NCBI RefSeq assembly: GCF_002911665.1 | Contig: NZ_MTBP01000006.1 | Span: 1-64,000, forward strand | Direction: 5' to 3' | Origin: Actinomadura rubteroloni | GTDB lineage: Bacteria; Actinomycetota; Actinomycetes; Streptosporangiales; Streptosporangiaceae | Length of the DNA stretch: 64,000 nucleotides | In this document: positions 44,427 through 53,350 of the stretch, in pieces | Position numbering within the stretch: the first letter of the stretch is position 1 | Layout of the letters: each line of letters begins with the position of its first letter | Program-made: the position numbers and the translations under genes | The notes under the pieces: model-generated | What the model saw: only the letters and a program-made list of their open reading frames with translations | What the model was told of the DNA's origin: nothing | The model's database searches: none

Positions 44427-45641
44427 GTGTCACCCCGCATTCACGGTCTCCGCGCCTGTCGCGCCTGGTTCCGGGCGCGTCCGCCGGCGGCCGACGCGCT
44501 GCTCGGCGCCCTGCTGCTGGCCGTGGGCCTGCCGCAGGCGCTGCTGGAGCGTCCGCCGCAGGACGGGGGGGTGTGGGCGGGGCCGGACGCGCGGCAGGTC
44601 GCGCTGCTGGTGATCGCGTCGGCGGCGCTGGCGCTGCGGCGCCGGTTCCCGCTGCCGGTCCTGGTGATCGCGGTGGGGGCGATGGTGGCGCTGACGGCGG
44701 GCCGGTATCCGCCGACGGTCCCGGAGATCGCGGCGTTCCTGGTCGCGGTGTACGGGGTCGCGGCGCACCGGCCGCTGGCGCGGGCCGCGCTCGGCGGGGT
44801 CGTGGCGCTGGCGGCGGTGCTGGCGGTGCTGGCCGCGACGCCCGGGGACGTCGGGCTGATGGTGTTCCTGATGAACGGGCTGCTGGTGGCCGGGGCGTGG
44901 GTGCTCGGCCGGAACCTGCGGATGCGGCGGGTGTACTTCGCCGAGCTGGAGGACCGCGCGGCGCGGCTGGAGCGCGCCCGGGGCACCGACGCGCGGGCGG
45001 CGCGGATCGAGGAACGCTCCCGGATCGCGCGGGAGCTGCACGACGTGGTCGCCCACCACGTGAGCGTGATGACCGTGCAGGCGGGCGCGGCGCGGCGCGT
45101 CATCGACCGCAACCCGGCGGGGGCGCGGGAGGCGATGTCGACGATCGAGGAGGTCGGCCGGACGGCGCTCAGCGAGATGCGGCGGATCGTCGGCGTGCTG
45201 CGGACCGAGCGGGACCAGGGCGGCGGCGGGGAGCTGGCGCCGCAGCCGGGCCTCGGCGACGTCGGGGAGCTGCTGGAGCACGTCCGGGAGACGGGCCTCG
45301 CGGTCCAGCTCTGGATCGAGGGCGAGGCGCGGACGCCGTCGCCGGGCGTGGACGTGGCGGCGTTCCGGCTCATCCAGGAGGCGCTGACGAACACGCTGAA
45401 GCACGCGGGCCCGGCGGCGCGGGCGTGGGTGCGGCTGTACTACGGCGAGCGGGACCTGACCGTCGAGATCGAGGACGACGGGCACGGCACCGCGACGATC
45501 AGCGCCGACGACGCCGAGAGCCCCGGGCACGGCCTGGTCGGGATGTACGAGCGGGTGGCGCTGTTCGGCGGCGAGCTGCGGATCGGGCCGCGCGTGGGCG
45601 GCGGGTTCGGCGTCCGGGCGCGGTTCCCGCTGGAGGCGTAG
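44427..45641 (+). CDS. Sensor histidine kinase (NarL/HPK7 type)
   Basis: 404 residues from GTG 44427; GTG 44418 in frame is the other option. TAGGGT (44414-44419) is seven bases upstream of GTG 44427, so the transcript is probably leaderless, which decides the start. An N-terminal membrane domain of several helices (residues about 15-165) is followed by HisKA_3 (RSRIARELHDVVAHHVSVM, with the phosphorylated His) and an HATPase domain (FRLIQEALTNTLKHA). The signal is unknown. Its partner regulator is encoded 108 bases downstream. Confidence 0.93.
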   Translation: MSPRIHGLRACRAWFRARPPAADALLGALLLAVGLPQALLERPPQDGGVWAGPDARQVALLVIASAALALRRRFPLPVLVIAVGAMVALTAGRYPPTVPEIAAFLVAVYGVAAHRPLARAALGGVVALAAVLAVLAATPGDVGLMVFLMNGLLVAGAWVLGRNLRMRRVYFAELEDRAARLERARGTDARAARIEERSRIARELHDVVAHHVSVMTVQAGAARRVIDRNPAGAREAMSTIEEVGRTALSEMRRIVGVLRTERDQGGGGELAPQPGLGDVGELLEHVRETGLAVQLWIEGEARTPSPGVDVAAFRLIQEALTNTLKHAGPAARAWVRLYYGERDLTVEIEDDGHGTATISADDAESPGHGLVGMYERVALFGGELRIGPRVGGGFGVRARFPLEA

Positions 45642-45749
45642 CCGCGCGGCGGCCCGGGACCGGGGCGCCGCGCGGGACGGATAGGTTGGGCGGTGCGGCG
45701 ACGGCGCCGCGTCCGGAGCGGAGGCGATGACGGTGAGCGAGGCTGCCGG

Positions 45750-46430
45750 GTGAACGCGGTACGGGTCCTGCTGGTGGACGACCAGCCGTTGCTGCGGACG
45801 GGCTTCAAGCTGATCCTGGAGGCCGAGCCGGATCTGGCGGTGGTCGGCGAGGCCGGGGACGGCGCGGCGGCCGTGGAGCTGACGCGGTCGCTGCTGCCGG
45901 ACGTGGTGCTGATGGACATCCGGATGCCGGGGGTGGACGGCATCGAGGCGACCCGGCGGATCATCCGGGACGGCGCCGCGTCGCACGACCCGAAGGTTCT
46001 GATCCTCACGACGTTCGACTTGGACGAGTACGTGATCGAGGCCGTCCGGGCGGGTGCGAGCGGGTTCCTGCTGAAGGACTCCCCGCCCGAGGACCTGGTC
46101 GCGGCGATCCGGATCGTGGCCGACGGCGACGCGATCGTCGCGCCGTCGGTGACGCGGCGGCTGCTGGACAAGTTCGCGACGCGGCTGCCCGCCGTCCGGG
46201 ACTCGGCTCCCCCGCCGGGCCTGGCCACCCTGACCGAGCGGGAGCGCGAGGTCCTGACGCATGTGGCGCGCGGCCAGTCCAACGCCGAGATCGCGGCGGA
46301 GCTGGTGGTGAGCGAGACGACCGTGAAGACCCATGTGGGGAACGTGCTGGCCAAGCTGGGTCTGCGGGACCGGGTGCAGGCCGTGGTGTACGCCTACGAG
46401 ACGGGGCTGAGCCGTCCGGGCCAGGGCTGA
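45750..46430 (+). CDS. LuxR/NarL family response regulator
   Basis: 226 residues from GTG 45750 after GAGG. Receiver domain with acidic pair Asp10-Asp11, phosphoacceptor Asp56 (DVVLMDIRMPG) and conserved Lys in LLKD; C-terminal LuxR HTH (LTEREREVLTHVARGQSNAEIAAEL). It is the partner of the upstream kinase. It probably controls the ABC exporter that follows; helically phased repeats directly after its stop are candidate binding sites. Confidence 0.95.
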   Translation: MNAVRVLLVDDQPLLRTGFKLILEAEPDLAVVGEAGDGAAAVELTRSLLPDVVLMDIRMPGVDGIEATRRIIRDGAASHDPKVLILTTFDLDEYVIEAVRAGASGFLLKDSPPEDLVAAIRIVADGDAIVAPSVTRRLLDKFATRLPAVRDSAPPPGLATLTEREREVLTHVARGQSNAEIAAELVVSETTVKTHVGNVLAKLGLRDRVQAVVYAYETGLSRPGQG

Positions 46431-46471
46431 CCGAGACCCCGCCGAGACCCCTTTGAAACCGGGCCGAGACC
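46431..46471 (+). repeat. Four 11-bp phased direct repeats (CCGAGACC type)
   Basis: CCGAGACC occurs at 46431, 46442 and 46464, with a diverged copy TTGAAACC at 46453, giving a strict 11-bp period over four units. The array lies between the response regulator and the exporter genes. Sites spaced by one helical turn suit cooperative binding of a regulator. Confidence 0.6.
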
Positions 46472-46546
46472 GGCCCCGAGGCGGCGGGCCGGGGTCGTCC
46501 CCCAGAGGGCCGGTGGCGGTCTAGTCCCCGAGGACGATGGATCGCC

Positions 46547-46579
46547 GGAATCTCCTGCCAGGGGTGGACCGGAGATTCC
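46547..46579. promoter_or_regulatory. Inverted repeat upstream of the ABC exporter
   Basis: GGAATCTCC (46547-46555) and GGAGATTCC (46571-46579) are perfect 9-bp arms separated by 15 bases. It lies about 125 bases before the ATPase start and could be a dyad operator or the terminator of the response regulator gene. Confidence 0.45.
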
Positions 46580-46702
46580 CTTCCTTAGACTCATCCCCCG
46601 ATACGTCCGGACTCCTACTGTTCTGTGGTGAGCGGCGCGGGCCTGCGGGCACCGCTCCGCGAACGGGCAAAGCGACTTTTCACCACGAACAGGGGACCAA
46701 CC

Positions 46703-47497
46703 GTGACGAACTCCGCCCCATCGACCGCCGACGCGCATCCCGCGCCCGGGGCGGGTGACTTCGCCGCCTCGGCGCACCGGATCGCCAAGTCCTACGGGCG
46801 CGGGGACGCCCAGGTCGTCGCGCTCGACCAGGTGACCGTCGGGATCCCCCGGGGCCGCTTCACCGCGATCATGGGTCCGTCGGGCTCGGGCAAGTCCACG
46901 CTCATGCACTGCATGGCGGGGCTGGACTCCGTCGACTCCGGCGAGGTCTTCATCGGCGGCACCGACCTCACCAAGCTCAAGGACAAGCAGCTCACCCGGC
47001 TGCGCCGCGACAAGATCGGGTTCGTCTTCCAGGCGTTCAACCTGGTCCCGACGCTGACGGCGCTGGAGAACATCACGCTGCCGATGGGCATCGCCGGCCG
47101 CAAGCCCGACCAGGAGTGGCTGGACCGGGTCATCGACACCGTCGGGCTGCGGCCCCGGCTCAAGCACCGTCCGTCGGAGCTGTCGGGCGGCCAGCAGCAG
47201 CGCGTGGCGTGCGCGCGGGCGCTGGCGTCCCGCCCGGAGATCATCTTCGCGGACGAGCCGACCGGGAACCTGGACTCGCGCTCGGGCGCGGAGGTGCTGG
47301 AGTTCCTGCGGTCCTCGGTGCGCGAGATGGGCCAGACGATCGTCATGGTCACCCACGACCCATCCGCCGCCGCGTACGCCGACGAGGTCGTGTTCCTCAC
47401 CGACGGCCGGATCGTCGACACGATGCGCGAGCCGACCGCCGAGCGCGTCCTGGAGCGCATGAAGGGCTTCGACCTGCCGGGGGTCACGGCCCGATGA
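46703..47497 (+). CDS. ABC exporter ATPase (MacB/LolD type)
   Basis: 264 residues from GTG 46703 after AGGGGACC. Walker A MGPSGSGKST, Q loop VFQAFNLVPTLTALENI, signature LSGGQQQRVACARAL, Walker B IIFADEPTG and switch VTHD are present. It energises the FtsX-type permease encoded next (ATGA overlap). Such systems export lipids, peptides or antibiotics or act as mechanotransmission devices. The adjacent two-component system suggests it is induced by a cell-envelope signal. Confidence 0.94.
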   Translation: MTNSAPSTADAHPAPGAGDFAASAHRIAKSYGRGDAQVVALDQVTVGIPRGRFTAIMGPSGSGKSTLMHCMAGLDSVDSGEVFIGGTDLTKLKDKQLTRLRRDKIGFVFQAFNLVPTLTALENITLPMGIAGRKPDQEWLDRVIDTVGLRPRLKHRPSELSGGQQQRVACARALASRPEIIFADEPTGNLDSRSGAEVLEFLRSSVREMGQTIVMVTHDPSAAAYADEVVFLTDGRIVDTMREPTAERVLERMKGFDLPGVTAR

Positions 47498-49989
47498 TGA
47501 CCAAGGTCACGCTCCGCAACCTCATGGCGCACAAGGTGCGCCTGCTGCTGACGGGCGTCGCGGTCCTGCTCGGCGTGGCGTTCGTTGCGGGCACGCTGAT
47601 GTTCACCGACACGATGAGCAAGCAGTTCGACGACCTGTTCAGCAGCGTCGGCAAGAACGTCGCGGTGGACGTCCGCGCCAAGAAGGTCACCGGCGGGGAC
47701 GACGACGGGCAGAACGCCCAGCCGATCCCGGCGTCGCTGGTGGACAAGCTGAAGGCCGTCGACGGCGTGAAGACCGCCGAGGGCCAGGTCAGCGGGTACG
47801 CGGCGGTCGTCGGCCGCGACGGCAAGCTGATCGGCGGGTCCGGCCCGCCGCAGCTCGGCGTCAACTGGACCGGCGACGACGGCGCGACGCGGCTGTCGTC
47901 GGGCCGCGCGCCGAACGGCCCGGGCGAGGTCCTGCTGGACGAGGAGACGGCGAAGAAGGCGCACTACCGCGTCGGCGACTCCGTCAAGATCATCGTGGCG
48001 GGGCCGCCGCAGACGATGCGGATCACCGGGCTCGTCCACACCGGCAACATGATGGGCGCGACCATCACCTCGTTCGACACCGCGACCGCGCAGCGGCTGC
48101 TGCTCAAGCCCGGTCAGTTCTCCGAGATCCAGCTCGGCAGCGACGGCGTCAGCGAGCAGGTCCTGCGCGACCGCGTCGCCACCCAGCTCCCCAGCGGCCT
48201 GGAGGCCATCACGGGGACGAAGATGCGCGCGGAGAACAAGAGCGACGTCGAGGCGTTCCTCGGGTTCTTCCGCACGTTCTTCCTGGCGTTCGCGCTCATC
48301 GCGGTGTTCGTCGGCGCGTTCATCATCTTCAACACGTTCTCGATGCTCGTCGCGCAGCGCACGCGTGAGCTGGCGCTGCTGCGCGCGATCGGCGCGGCGC
48401 GGCGGCAGGTGACGCGCGCGGTGATCGGAGAGGCCATCGCCGTCGGGATCGTCGGGTCCACGCTCGGGATCGCGGTCGGCGCGGGGCTGGCCGTCGCGCT
48501 CCAGCGGTTCGTCGGCGGCGGGGGCCTGGTGTTCACCGCCCGCACGGCGATCGTGTCCTACCTCGTCGGGACGATCGTGACGGTCGTGTCGGCGTACTTC
48601 CCGGCGCGGCGCGCCGCGAAGATCCCGCCGGTCGCCGCGATGCGCGACGACGTCGCGCTCCCCCAGCGGTCGCTGCGGATCCGGCTGGTGCTCGGCGCGG
48701 TCCTGACCGCGCTCGGCGCCGTCCTCATCGGCCTCGGCCTCGGCGGCTCGGCGAGCAGCGGCACCGGCAACGCGGTGCTGGTCGGCGCGGGCGCGTTCGC
48801 GGTGTTCATCGGCGTGACGATGCTCGCCCCGCTGATCAGCGTCCCGGTGATCAAGGTGCTGGGGTGGCCGTTCGCGAAGGTCCTGCGGGTGCCGGGACGG
48901 CTCGCGCAGCAGAACGCCCTGCGCAACCCGCGCCGGACCGCCTCCACCGCCGCCGCCCTGATGATCGGCCTCGCGCTGATCACGACGGTGAACGTGCTCG
49001 GCGCGTCCATCCGGGCGTCGGTGAACTCCCAGATCGACGACCAGTTCGGCGCGGACTACCTCATCAGCTCGTCCGGTCTGGGCGGGATCGACCCGGCCAC
49101 CGTCACCGCCATCACGAAGGTGCCGGGCGTGAAGACCGCCGCCCGCCAGTACGACGGGAACGCCGTCATCGCGGGCAAGAAGGTCGGCTACATCGCCGCC
49201 GACATGCCCACGCTGGCCAAGGCGGCGCGGCTGAAGATCACGTCGGGGTCCGACGACCCGGGCCGCGACGGCATCCTGCTGGACGCGCCGACGGCCAAGG
49301 CGCGCGGCGTCGCGGTCGGGTCGGTCCTGCCGGTCACCTTCGCCGACGGCAAGACGCTGCCGCTGAAGGTGAAGGGCGTGTACGACGAGAGCGGCATGGT
49401 CGGCCCTCGCATCGTGTCCGAGGAGGCGCACCTGGCGCACACGGCCCGTCCGGTCGTGTCGTTCGTCGCGGTCGACACCGGCGGCTCCACGGCGCCCAAG
49501 GCGGGGCTGGACAAGGCCGTCGCGGCGAACCCCGCGCTGAAGGTCCAGGACCAGGCCGACCTGAAGGACGAGGTCGGCAAGCAGGTCGACGGGCTCATCA
49601 GCTTCATCACGATCCTGCTGGTCCTGTCGGTGATCATCGCGGCGGTCGGCGTCATCAACACGATCGCGCTGTCGGTCGTCGAGCGGACCCGCGAGATCGG
49701 GCTGCTGCGCGCGATCGGGATGGGCCGCCGCCAGCTCCGCCGCATGATCCGGGCCGAGTCCATCGTGATCGCGGTGTTCGGCGCCCTGCTCGGCATGGGC
49801 ATCGGCATCGGGTTCGGGACGTCGCTGCAGCAGGCCCTCGCCGACGACGGCCTGAACATCCTGTCGATCCCCTACGGATCGCTCGTCACGTACCTGATCG
49901 TCGCTGCGGTCATCGGCGTGCTGGCCGCGCTGTGGCCGGCGTGGCGGGCGGGCCGGATGGACGTCCTGCGGGCCATCTCCACCGAGTGA
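47494..49989 (+). CDS. ABC exporter permease with two FtsX domains
   Basis: 831 residues. Ten hydrophobic segments: one N-terminal helix, a large outside domain (about residues 45-255), a first FtsX block (about 260-390), helices near 405-450, a second outside domain (about 500-690) and a final FtsX block (about 700-825). Both blocks contain the FtsX motifs (RTRELALLRAIGAARRQ and RTREIGLLRAIGMGRRQ). It forms the membrane part of the exporter with the ATPase just upstream. The substrate is unknown. Confidence 0.94.
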   Translation: MMTKVTLRNLMAHKVRLLLTGVAVLLGVAFVAGTLMFTDTMSKQFDDLFSSVGKNVAVDVRAKKVTGGDDDGQNAQPIPASLVDKLKAVDGVKTAEGQVSGYAAVVGRDGKLIGGSGPPQLGVNWTGDDGATRLSSGRAPNGPGEVLLDEETAKKAHYRVGDSVKIIVAGPPQTMRITGLVHTGNMMGATITSFDTATAQRLLLKPGQFSEIQLGSDGVSEQVLRDRVATQLPSGLEAITGTKMRAENKSDVEAFLGFFRTFFLAFALIAVFVGAFIIFNTFSMLVAQRTRELALLRAIGAARRQVTRAVIGEAIAVGIVGSTLGIAVGAGLAVALQRFVGGGGLVFTARTAIVSYLVGTIVTVVSAYFPARRAAKIPPVAAMRDDVALPQRSLRIRLVLGAVLTALGAVLIGLGLGGSASSGTGNAVLVGAGAFAVFIGVTMLAPLISVPVIKVLGWPFAKVLRVPGRLAQQNALRNPRRTASTAAALMIGLALITTVNVLGASIRASVNSQIDDQFGADYLISSSGLGGIDPATVTAITKVPGVKTAARQYDGNAVIAGKKVGYIAADMPTLAKAARLKITSGSDDPGRDGILLDAPTAKARGVAVGSVLPVTFADGKTLPLKVKGVYDESGMVGPRIVSEEAHLAHTARPVVSFVAVDTGGSTAPKAGLDKAVAANPALKVQDQADLKDEVGKQVDGLISFITILLVLSVIIAAVGVINTIALSVVERTREIGLLRAIGMGRRQLRRMIRAESIVIAVFGALLGMGIGIGFGTSLQQALADDGLNILSIPYGSLVTYLIVAAVIGVLAALWPAWRAGRMDVLRAISTE

Positions 49990-50044
49990 CCCCGGGGCCG
50001 GCGCCGCGTCTCCCCGCGCGGCGCCCGGCCCCGGCCCGGACCGC

Positions 50045-50080
50045 GAGCGGCCCGCACGGAAGGTTCCGTGCGGGCCGCTC
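50045..50080. terminator. Bidirectional terminator between exporter and oligopeptide importer operons
   Basis: A perfect 17-bp inverted repeat (50045-50061 with 50064-50080) with a 2-base loop lies between two convergent stops. It would end both operons. Confidence 0.88.
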
Positions 50081-50095
50081 TCGTGCGCGCCGGGG

Positions 50096-51217
50096 TCAGG
50101 CGTCGCCCGACCCGGACGGTCCCGCCTCCGCCTTCGCCACCAGGTCGGTCGCGCTGACCGTCGTGTTCTCCGGGAAGTGGCACGCCACCTCGTGGCCCGG
50201 GCTCAGCGCCACCAGCGGCGGCTCCTGCTGCCTGCAGATGTCCTGCGCCTTCCAGCAGCGCGTGTGGAAGCGGCACGCGGGCGGCGGGTCCAGGGGGCTC
50301 GGCACGTCGCCCTGGAGCCGGATCCGCTCGCGTCCCTCCCGCCGGGACGGGTCGGGCACCGGCACCGCCGACAGCAGCGCGTTCGTGTACGGGTGCATCG
50401 GCCGCTCGTACAGGTCGTTCCGGTCCGCGACCTCGACGATCTTGCCGAGGTACATCACGGCGACGCGGTCGGAGATGTGCCGGACGACCGACAGGTCGTG
50501 CGCGATCACCACGTAGGTGAGGTTCAGCTCGTCCTGGAGGTCCTCCAGCAGGTTGACGACCTGGGCCTGCACCGACACGTCCAGCGCCGACACCGGCTCG
50601 TCCGCGATGATCAGCTTGGGCTTGAGGGCCAGCGTGCGGGCGATCCCGATGCGCTGCCGCTGCCCGCCGGAGAACTCGTGCGGGTACCGGTTGTAGTGCT
50701 CGGGGCTGAGGCCCACCAGCTCCAGGATCTCCTGGACGGCCTTCTTCACGCCGTGCTCGGTCTGGACGTTCTGCAGGTGGAACGGCGCCCCGACGATCGC
50801 GCCGACCGTCTTGCGCGGGTTCAGCGACGAGTACGGGTCCTGGAAGATCATCTGCAGGTCGCGGCGGTGGGGCCGGAGCTGCCGCTGCGACAGCCCGGTG
50901 ATGTCCCGGCCGTCGAAGGTGATCCGCCCGAACGACGGATCCAGCAACCGCATGATCATCCGTCCGGTGGTGGACTTGCCGCAGCCCGACTCCCCCACCA
51001 GGCCGAGCGTCTCGCCCCGGCGGACCGAGAACGACACCCCGTCCACGGCCTTCACCGCGGCGACCTGGCGGCGCAGCAGCCCGGCCGTCACCGGGAAGTG
51101 CTTGCCGAGGTCCTCCACCTGGAGCAGCGGCTCGCCGGACGGGGCCGGACGCTCGGCGGGCGCCGCGTCCGTCGTGGTCTCTGAAGTGCTCACTGTCTTC
51201 CCACTCGTGCTCGTCAC
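50096..51217 (-). CDS. Oligopeptide ABC importer ATPase (OppF/DppF type)
   Basis: 373 residues from GTG 51217, coupled by overlap to the upstream ATPase stop; GTG 51193 is an alternative. Walker [10 protein letters not shown], signature [16 protein letters not shown], Walker [13 protein letters not shown]. The C-terminal OppF-type extension has [14 protein letters not shown], the cysteine set that binds an Fe-S cluster in many Dpp/Opp ATPases. Last gene of the operon. Confidence 0.93.
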   Translation of the reverse strand: MTSTSGKTVSTSETTTDAAPAERPAPSGEPLLQVEDLGKHFPVTAGLLRRQVAAVKAVDGVSFSVRRGETLGLVGESGCGKSTTGRMIMRLLDPSFGRITFDGRDITGLSQRQLRPHRRDLQMIFQDPYSSLNPRKTVGAIVGAPFHLQNVQTEHGVKKAVQEILELVGLSPEHYNRYPHEFSGGQRQRIGIARTLALKPKLIIADEPVSALDVSVQAQVVNLLEDLQDELNLTYVVIAHDLSVVRHISDRVAVMYLGKIVEVADRNDLYERPMHPYTNALLSAVPVPDPSRREGRERIRLQGDVPSPLDPPPACRFHTRCWKAQDICRQQEPPLVALSPGHEVACHFPENTTVSATDLVAKAEAGPSGSGDA

Positions 51218-52239
51218 AGCGTCGGCCGGATCTCGGACTCCCAGATCTCCCGCCGCCTGTCCAGCGGGAGATGGCACGCGGCGAGGTGCCCCGGCGCGGC
51301 CTCCGTCAGCTCGGGCCGCTCGGACTCGCTGCGTCCCTCGTTCAGCGTCGCGTAGGCGCAGCGGGGATGGAACGCGCACCCGTTCGGCACGTTGATGAGG
51401 CTGGGCGGTGAGCCCTTGATCGGGTTCAGCCGCTCCGAACGCGCCCGGTCCAGCCGCGGCATCGACGCGAGCAGCCCCCAGGTGTAGGGGTGCTGCGGGG
51501 CGTGGAAGACCTCGTCCACCGGCGCCTGCTCCACGCACCGGCCCGCGTACATCACGAGCACGTCGTCGGCCAGCTCCGCCACGACCCCGAGGTCGTGGGT
51601 GATCATGATGATCGCGGAGTTGAACTCCTGCTGCAGGTCCCGGAGCAGGTCGAGGATCTGCGCCTGGACGGTCACGTCGAGCGCCGTGGTCGGCTCGTCG
51701 GCGATCAGCAGCTCCGGGTCGCACGACAGCGCCATCGCGATCATCGCGCGCTGCCGCATGCCGCCGGAGAACTGGTGCGGGTAGTCGTCCACGCGCCGGT
51801 CCGGCTTCGGGATCCCGACCCGGCCGAGCATGTCGATGGCGTGCTTGCGCGCGACGCTCTTGGAGACGTCGTTGTGGACGCGGTACGCCTCGACGATCTG
51901 CTTGCCGACCGTGTAGAAGGGGTGCATCGACGACAGCGGGTCCTGGAAGATCATCGCCATCTTGCGGCCGCGCTGGCGCCGGACCTCGTCGGGCGACGCG
52001 CCGACCAGTTCCTTGCCGTCCAGCCAGATCTCGCCCGACACCTTCGCGTTGCGGCGGTTGTGCAGGCCGAGGATCCCGAGGCTCGTGACGCTCTTGCCCG
52101 AGCCGGACTCGCCGACGATGCCGAGCGTCCGGCCGCGTTCGAGGTCGAACGTCAGGCCGTCCACCGACCGGACGAGCCCGTCGTCGGTCGGGAAGTGGAT
52201 CTTCAGGTCGCGCACCGAGAGGAACGGCTCCCCCGTCAT
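51214..52239 (-). CDS. Oligopeptide ABC importer ATPase (OppD/DppD type)
   Basis: 341 residues from ATG 52239, overlapping the permease stop by one base (TGATG). Walker [10 protein letters not shown], signature [15 protein letters not shown], Walker [13 protein letters not shown], and a C-terminal [10 protein letters not shown] stretch. It pairs with the OppF-type ATPase to drive peptide uptake. Confidence 0.93.
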   Translation of the reverse strand: MTGEPFLSVRDLKIHFPTDDGLVRSVDGLTFDLERGRTLGIVGESGSGKSVTSLGILGLHNRRNAKVSGEIWLDGKELVGASPDEVRRQRGRKMAMIFQDPLSSMHPFYTVGKQIVEAYRVHNDVSKSVARKHAIDMLGRVGIPKPDRRVDDYPHQFSGGMRQRAMIAMALSCDPELLIADEPTTALDVTVQAQILDLLRDLQQEFNSAIIMITHDLGVVAELADDVLVMYAGRCVEQAPVDEVFHAPQHPYTWGLLASMPRLDRARSERLNPIKGSPPSLINVPNGCAFHPRCAYATLNEGRSESERPELTEAAPGHLAACHLPLDRRREIWESEIRPTL

Positions 52240-53252
52240 CAGCCCAGCCTCACTCTCGGGTCGATGGCCGCGTACAGGAGGTCCACGACCAGGTTGATCA
52301 TGACGATGAAGAACGCGGCGAGCAGCGTCACGCCGAGCACCACGGGCAGGTCGCCGGTACCGATGGAGCTGATCGCGAGCTGGCCGAGGCCCGGGATGCT
52401 GAAGGTGTTCTCCGTCAGCACCGCGCCGCCCAGCATCAGCCCGAGGTCCAGGCCGAAGATCGTGAGGATCGGCGTCAGCGTGGAGCGCAGGGCGTGCTTG
52501 GTGATGACCGTCCGCTCGGGCAGGCCCTTGGCCCGCGCCGTGCGGATGTAGTCCTCACCGAGCGTCTCCAGCATCCCCGCGCGGGTGAGCCGCGCGTACA
52601 TCGCCGCGTAGAGGAACGCCAGCGTCACCCAGGGCAGGACGAGCGACAGGAACCACGTCCCCGGATCCTGCGTGAAGGGCACGTAACTGCCGCCGCCGGG
52701 GAAGATCCCGAGGCTGTAGGAGAAGATCGCGAGCGACACCAGGCCGGTGAAGTAGATGGGCAGGGACACGCCGCCGAGCGCGACGACCATCGCCACCCGG
52801 TCCCAGACGCTGCCGCGTCTCAGCGCGGACAGCACGCCGATCGAGATGCCGGCGGCGAGCCAGATGATCGACGCGCCGGCCGCGAGCGACAGCGTCGCGG
52901 GCGCGCGGTCCATGAGCTGCGGGAGCACCGGCTGGCTGGTGCGGAAGGAGTAGCCGAGGCAGGGCGCCGGGCAGTGGTCCACGACGGGACCGGCCTTGAA
53001 GTCCTGACCGGCGACGATCCCCTTCAGGTACGTGCCGTACTGCACGATGACCGGCTTGTCCAGGCCGAGGCGCTCCTTGGTGTCCTGGATCGCCTGCGCG
53101 GTCGGCGCCTTGCCCACGTAGGCCGCCGCGAGCTGATCGGTGGTCTGGCCCGCCAGCTTCGGGATCCAGAAGAAGATGCCGAAGGTCACGAGGCTGACCA
53201 GCAGCAGCATGAGCACGGCCCCGATCAGGCGCCGGATGATGTAAGCGAGCAC
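52239..53252 (-). CDS. Oligopeptide ABC importer permease (OppB/DppB type)
   Basis: 337 residues from GTG 53252. Six helices, an outside loop of about 70 residues after helix 1, and the coupling motif [24 protein letters not shown]. It ends DPRVRLG, typical of the family. It forms the channel with the C-type permease, which is encoded first in the operon rather than next to it. Confidence 0.93.
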   Translation of the reverse strand: MLAYIIRRLIGAVLMLLLVSLVTFGIFFWIPKLAGQTTDQLAAAYVGKAPTAQAIQDTKERLGLDKPVIVQYGTYLKGIVAGQDFKAGPVVDHCPAPCLGYSFRTSQPVLPQLMDRAPATLSLAAGASIIWLAAGISIGVLSALRRGSVWDRVAMVVALGGVSLPIYFTGLVSLAIFSYSLGIFPGGGSYVPFTQDPGTWFLSLVLPWVTLAFLYAAMYARLTRAGMLETLGEDYIRTARAKGLPERTVITKHALRSTLTPILTIFGLDLGLMLGGAVLTENTFSIPGLGQLAISSIGTGDLPVVLGVTLLAAFFIVMINLVVDLLYAAIDPRVRLG

Positions 53253-53350
53253 ATTGATCGGCTCCGCCCGCCGGCCGGCCCGAGATCTTCGGACCGGCCG
53301 GCGGGCGCCGCCTTCACCTGCCTTCGGATGAACTCACGGACGGGAGGGGA

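Noticed and set aside
46442-46471. CRISPR-like or iteron array
   Set aside because: Units are only 11 bp without spacers, and no cas or rep genes are present. It is kept as a regulatory repeat instead.
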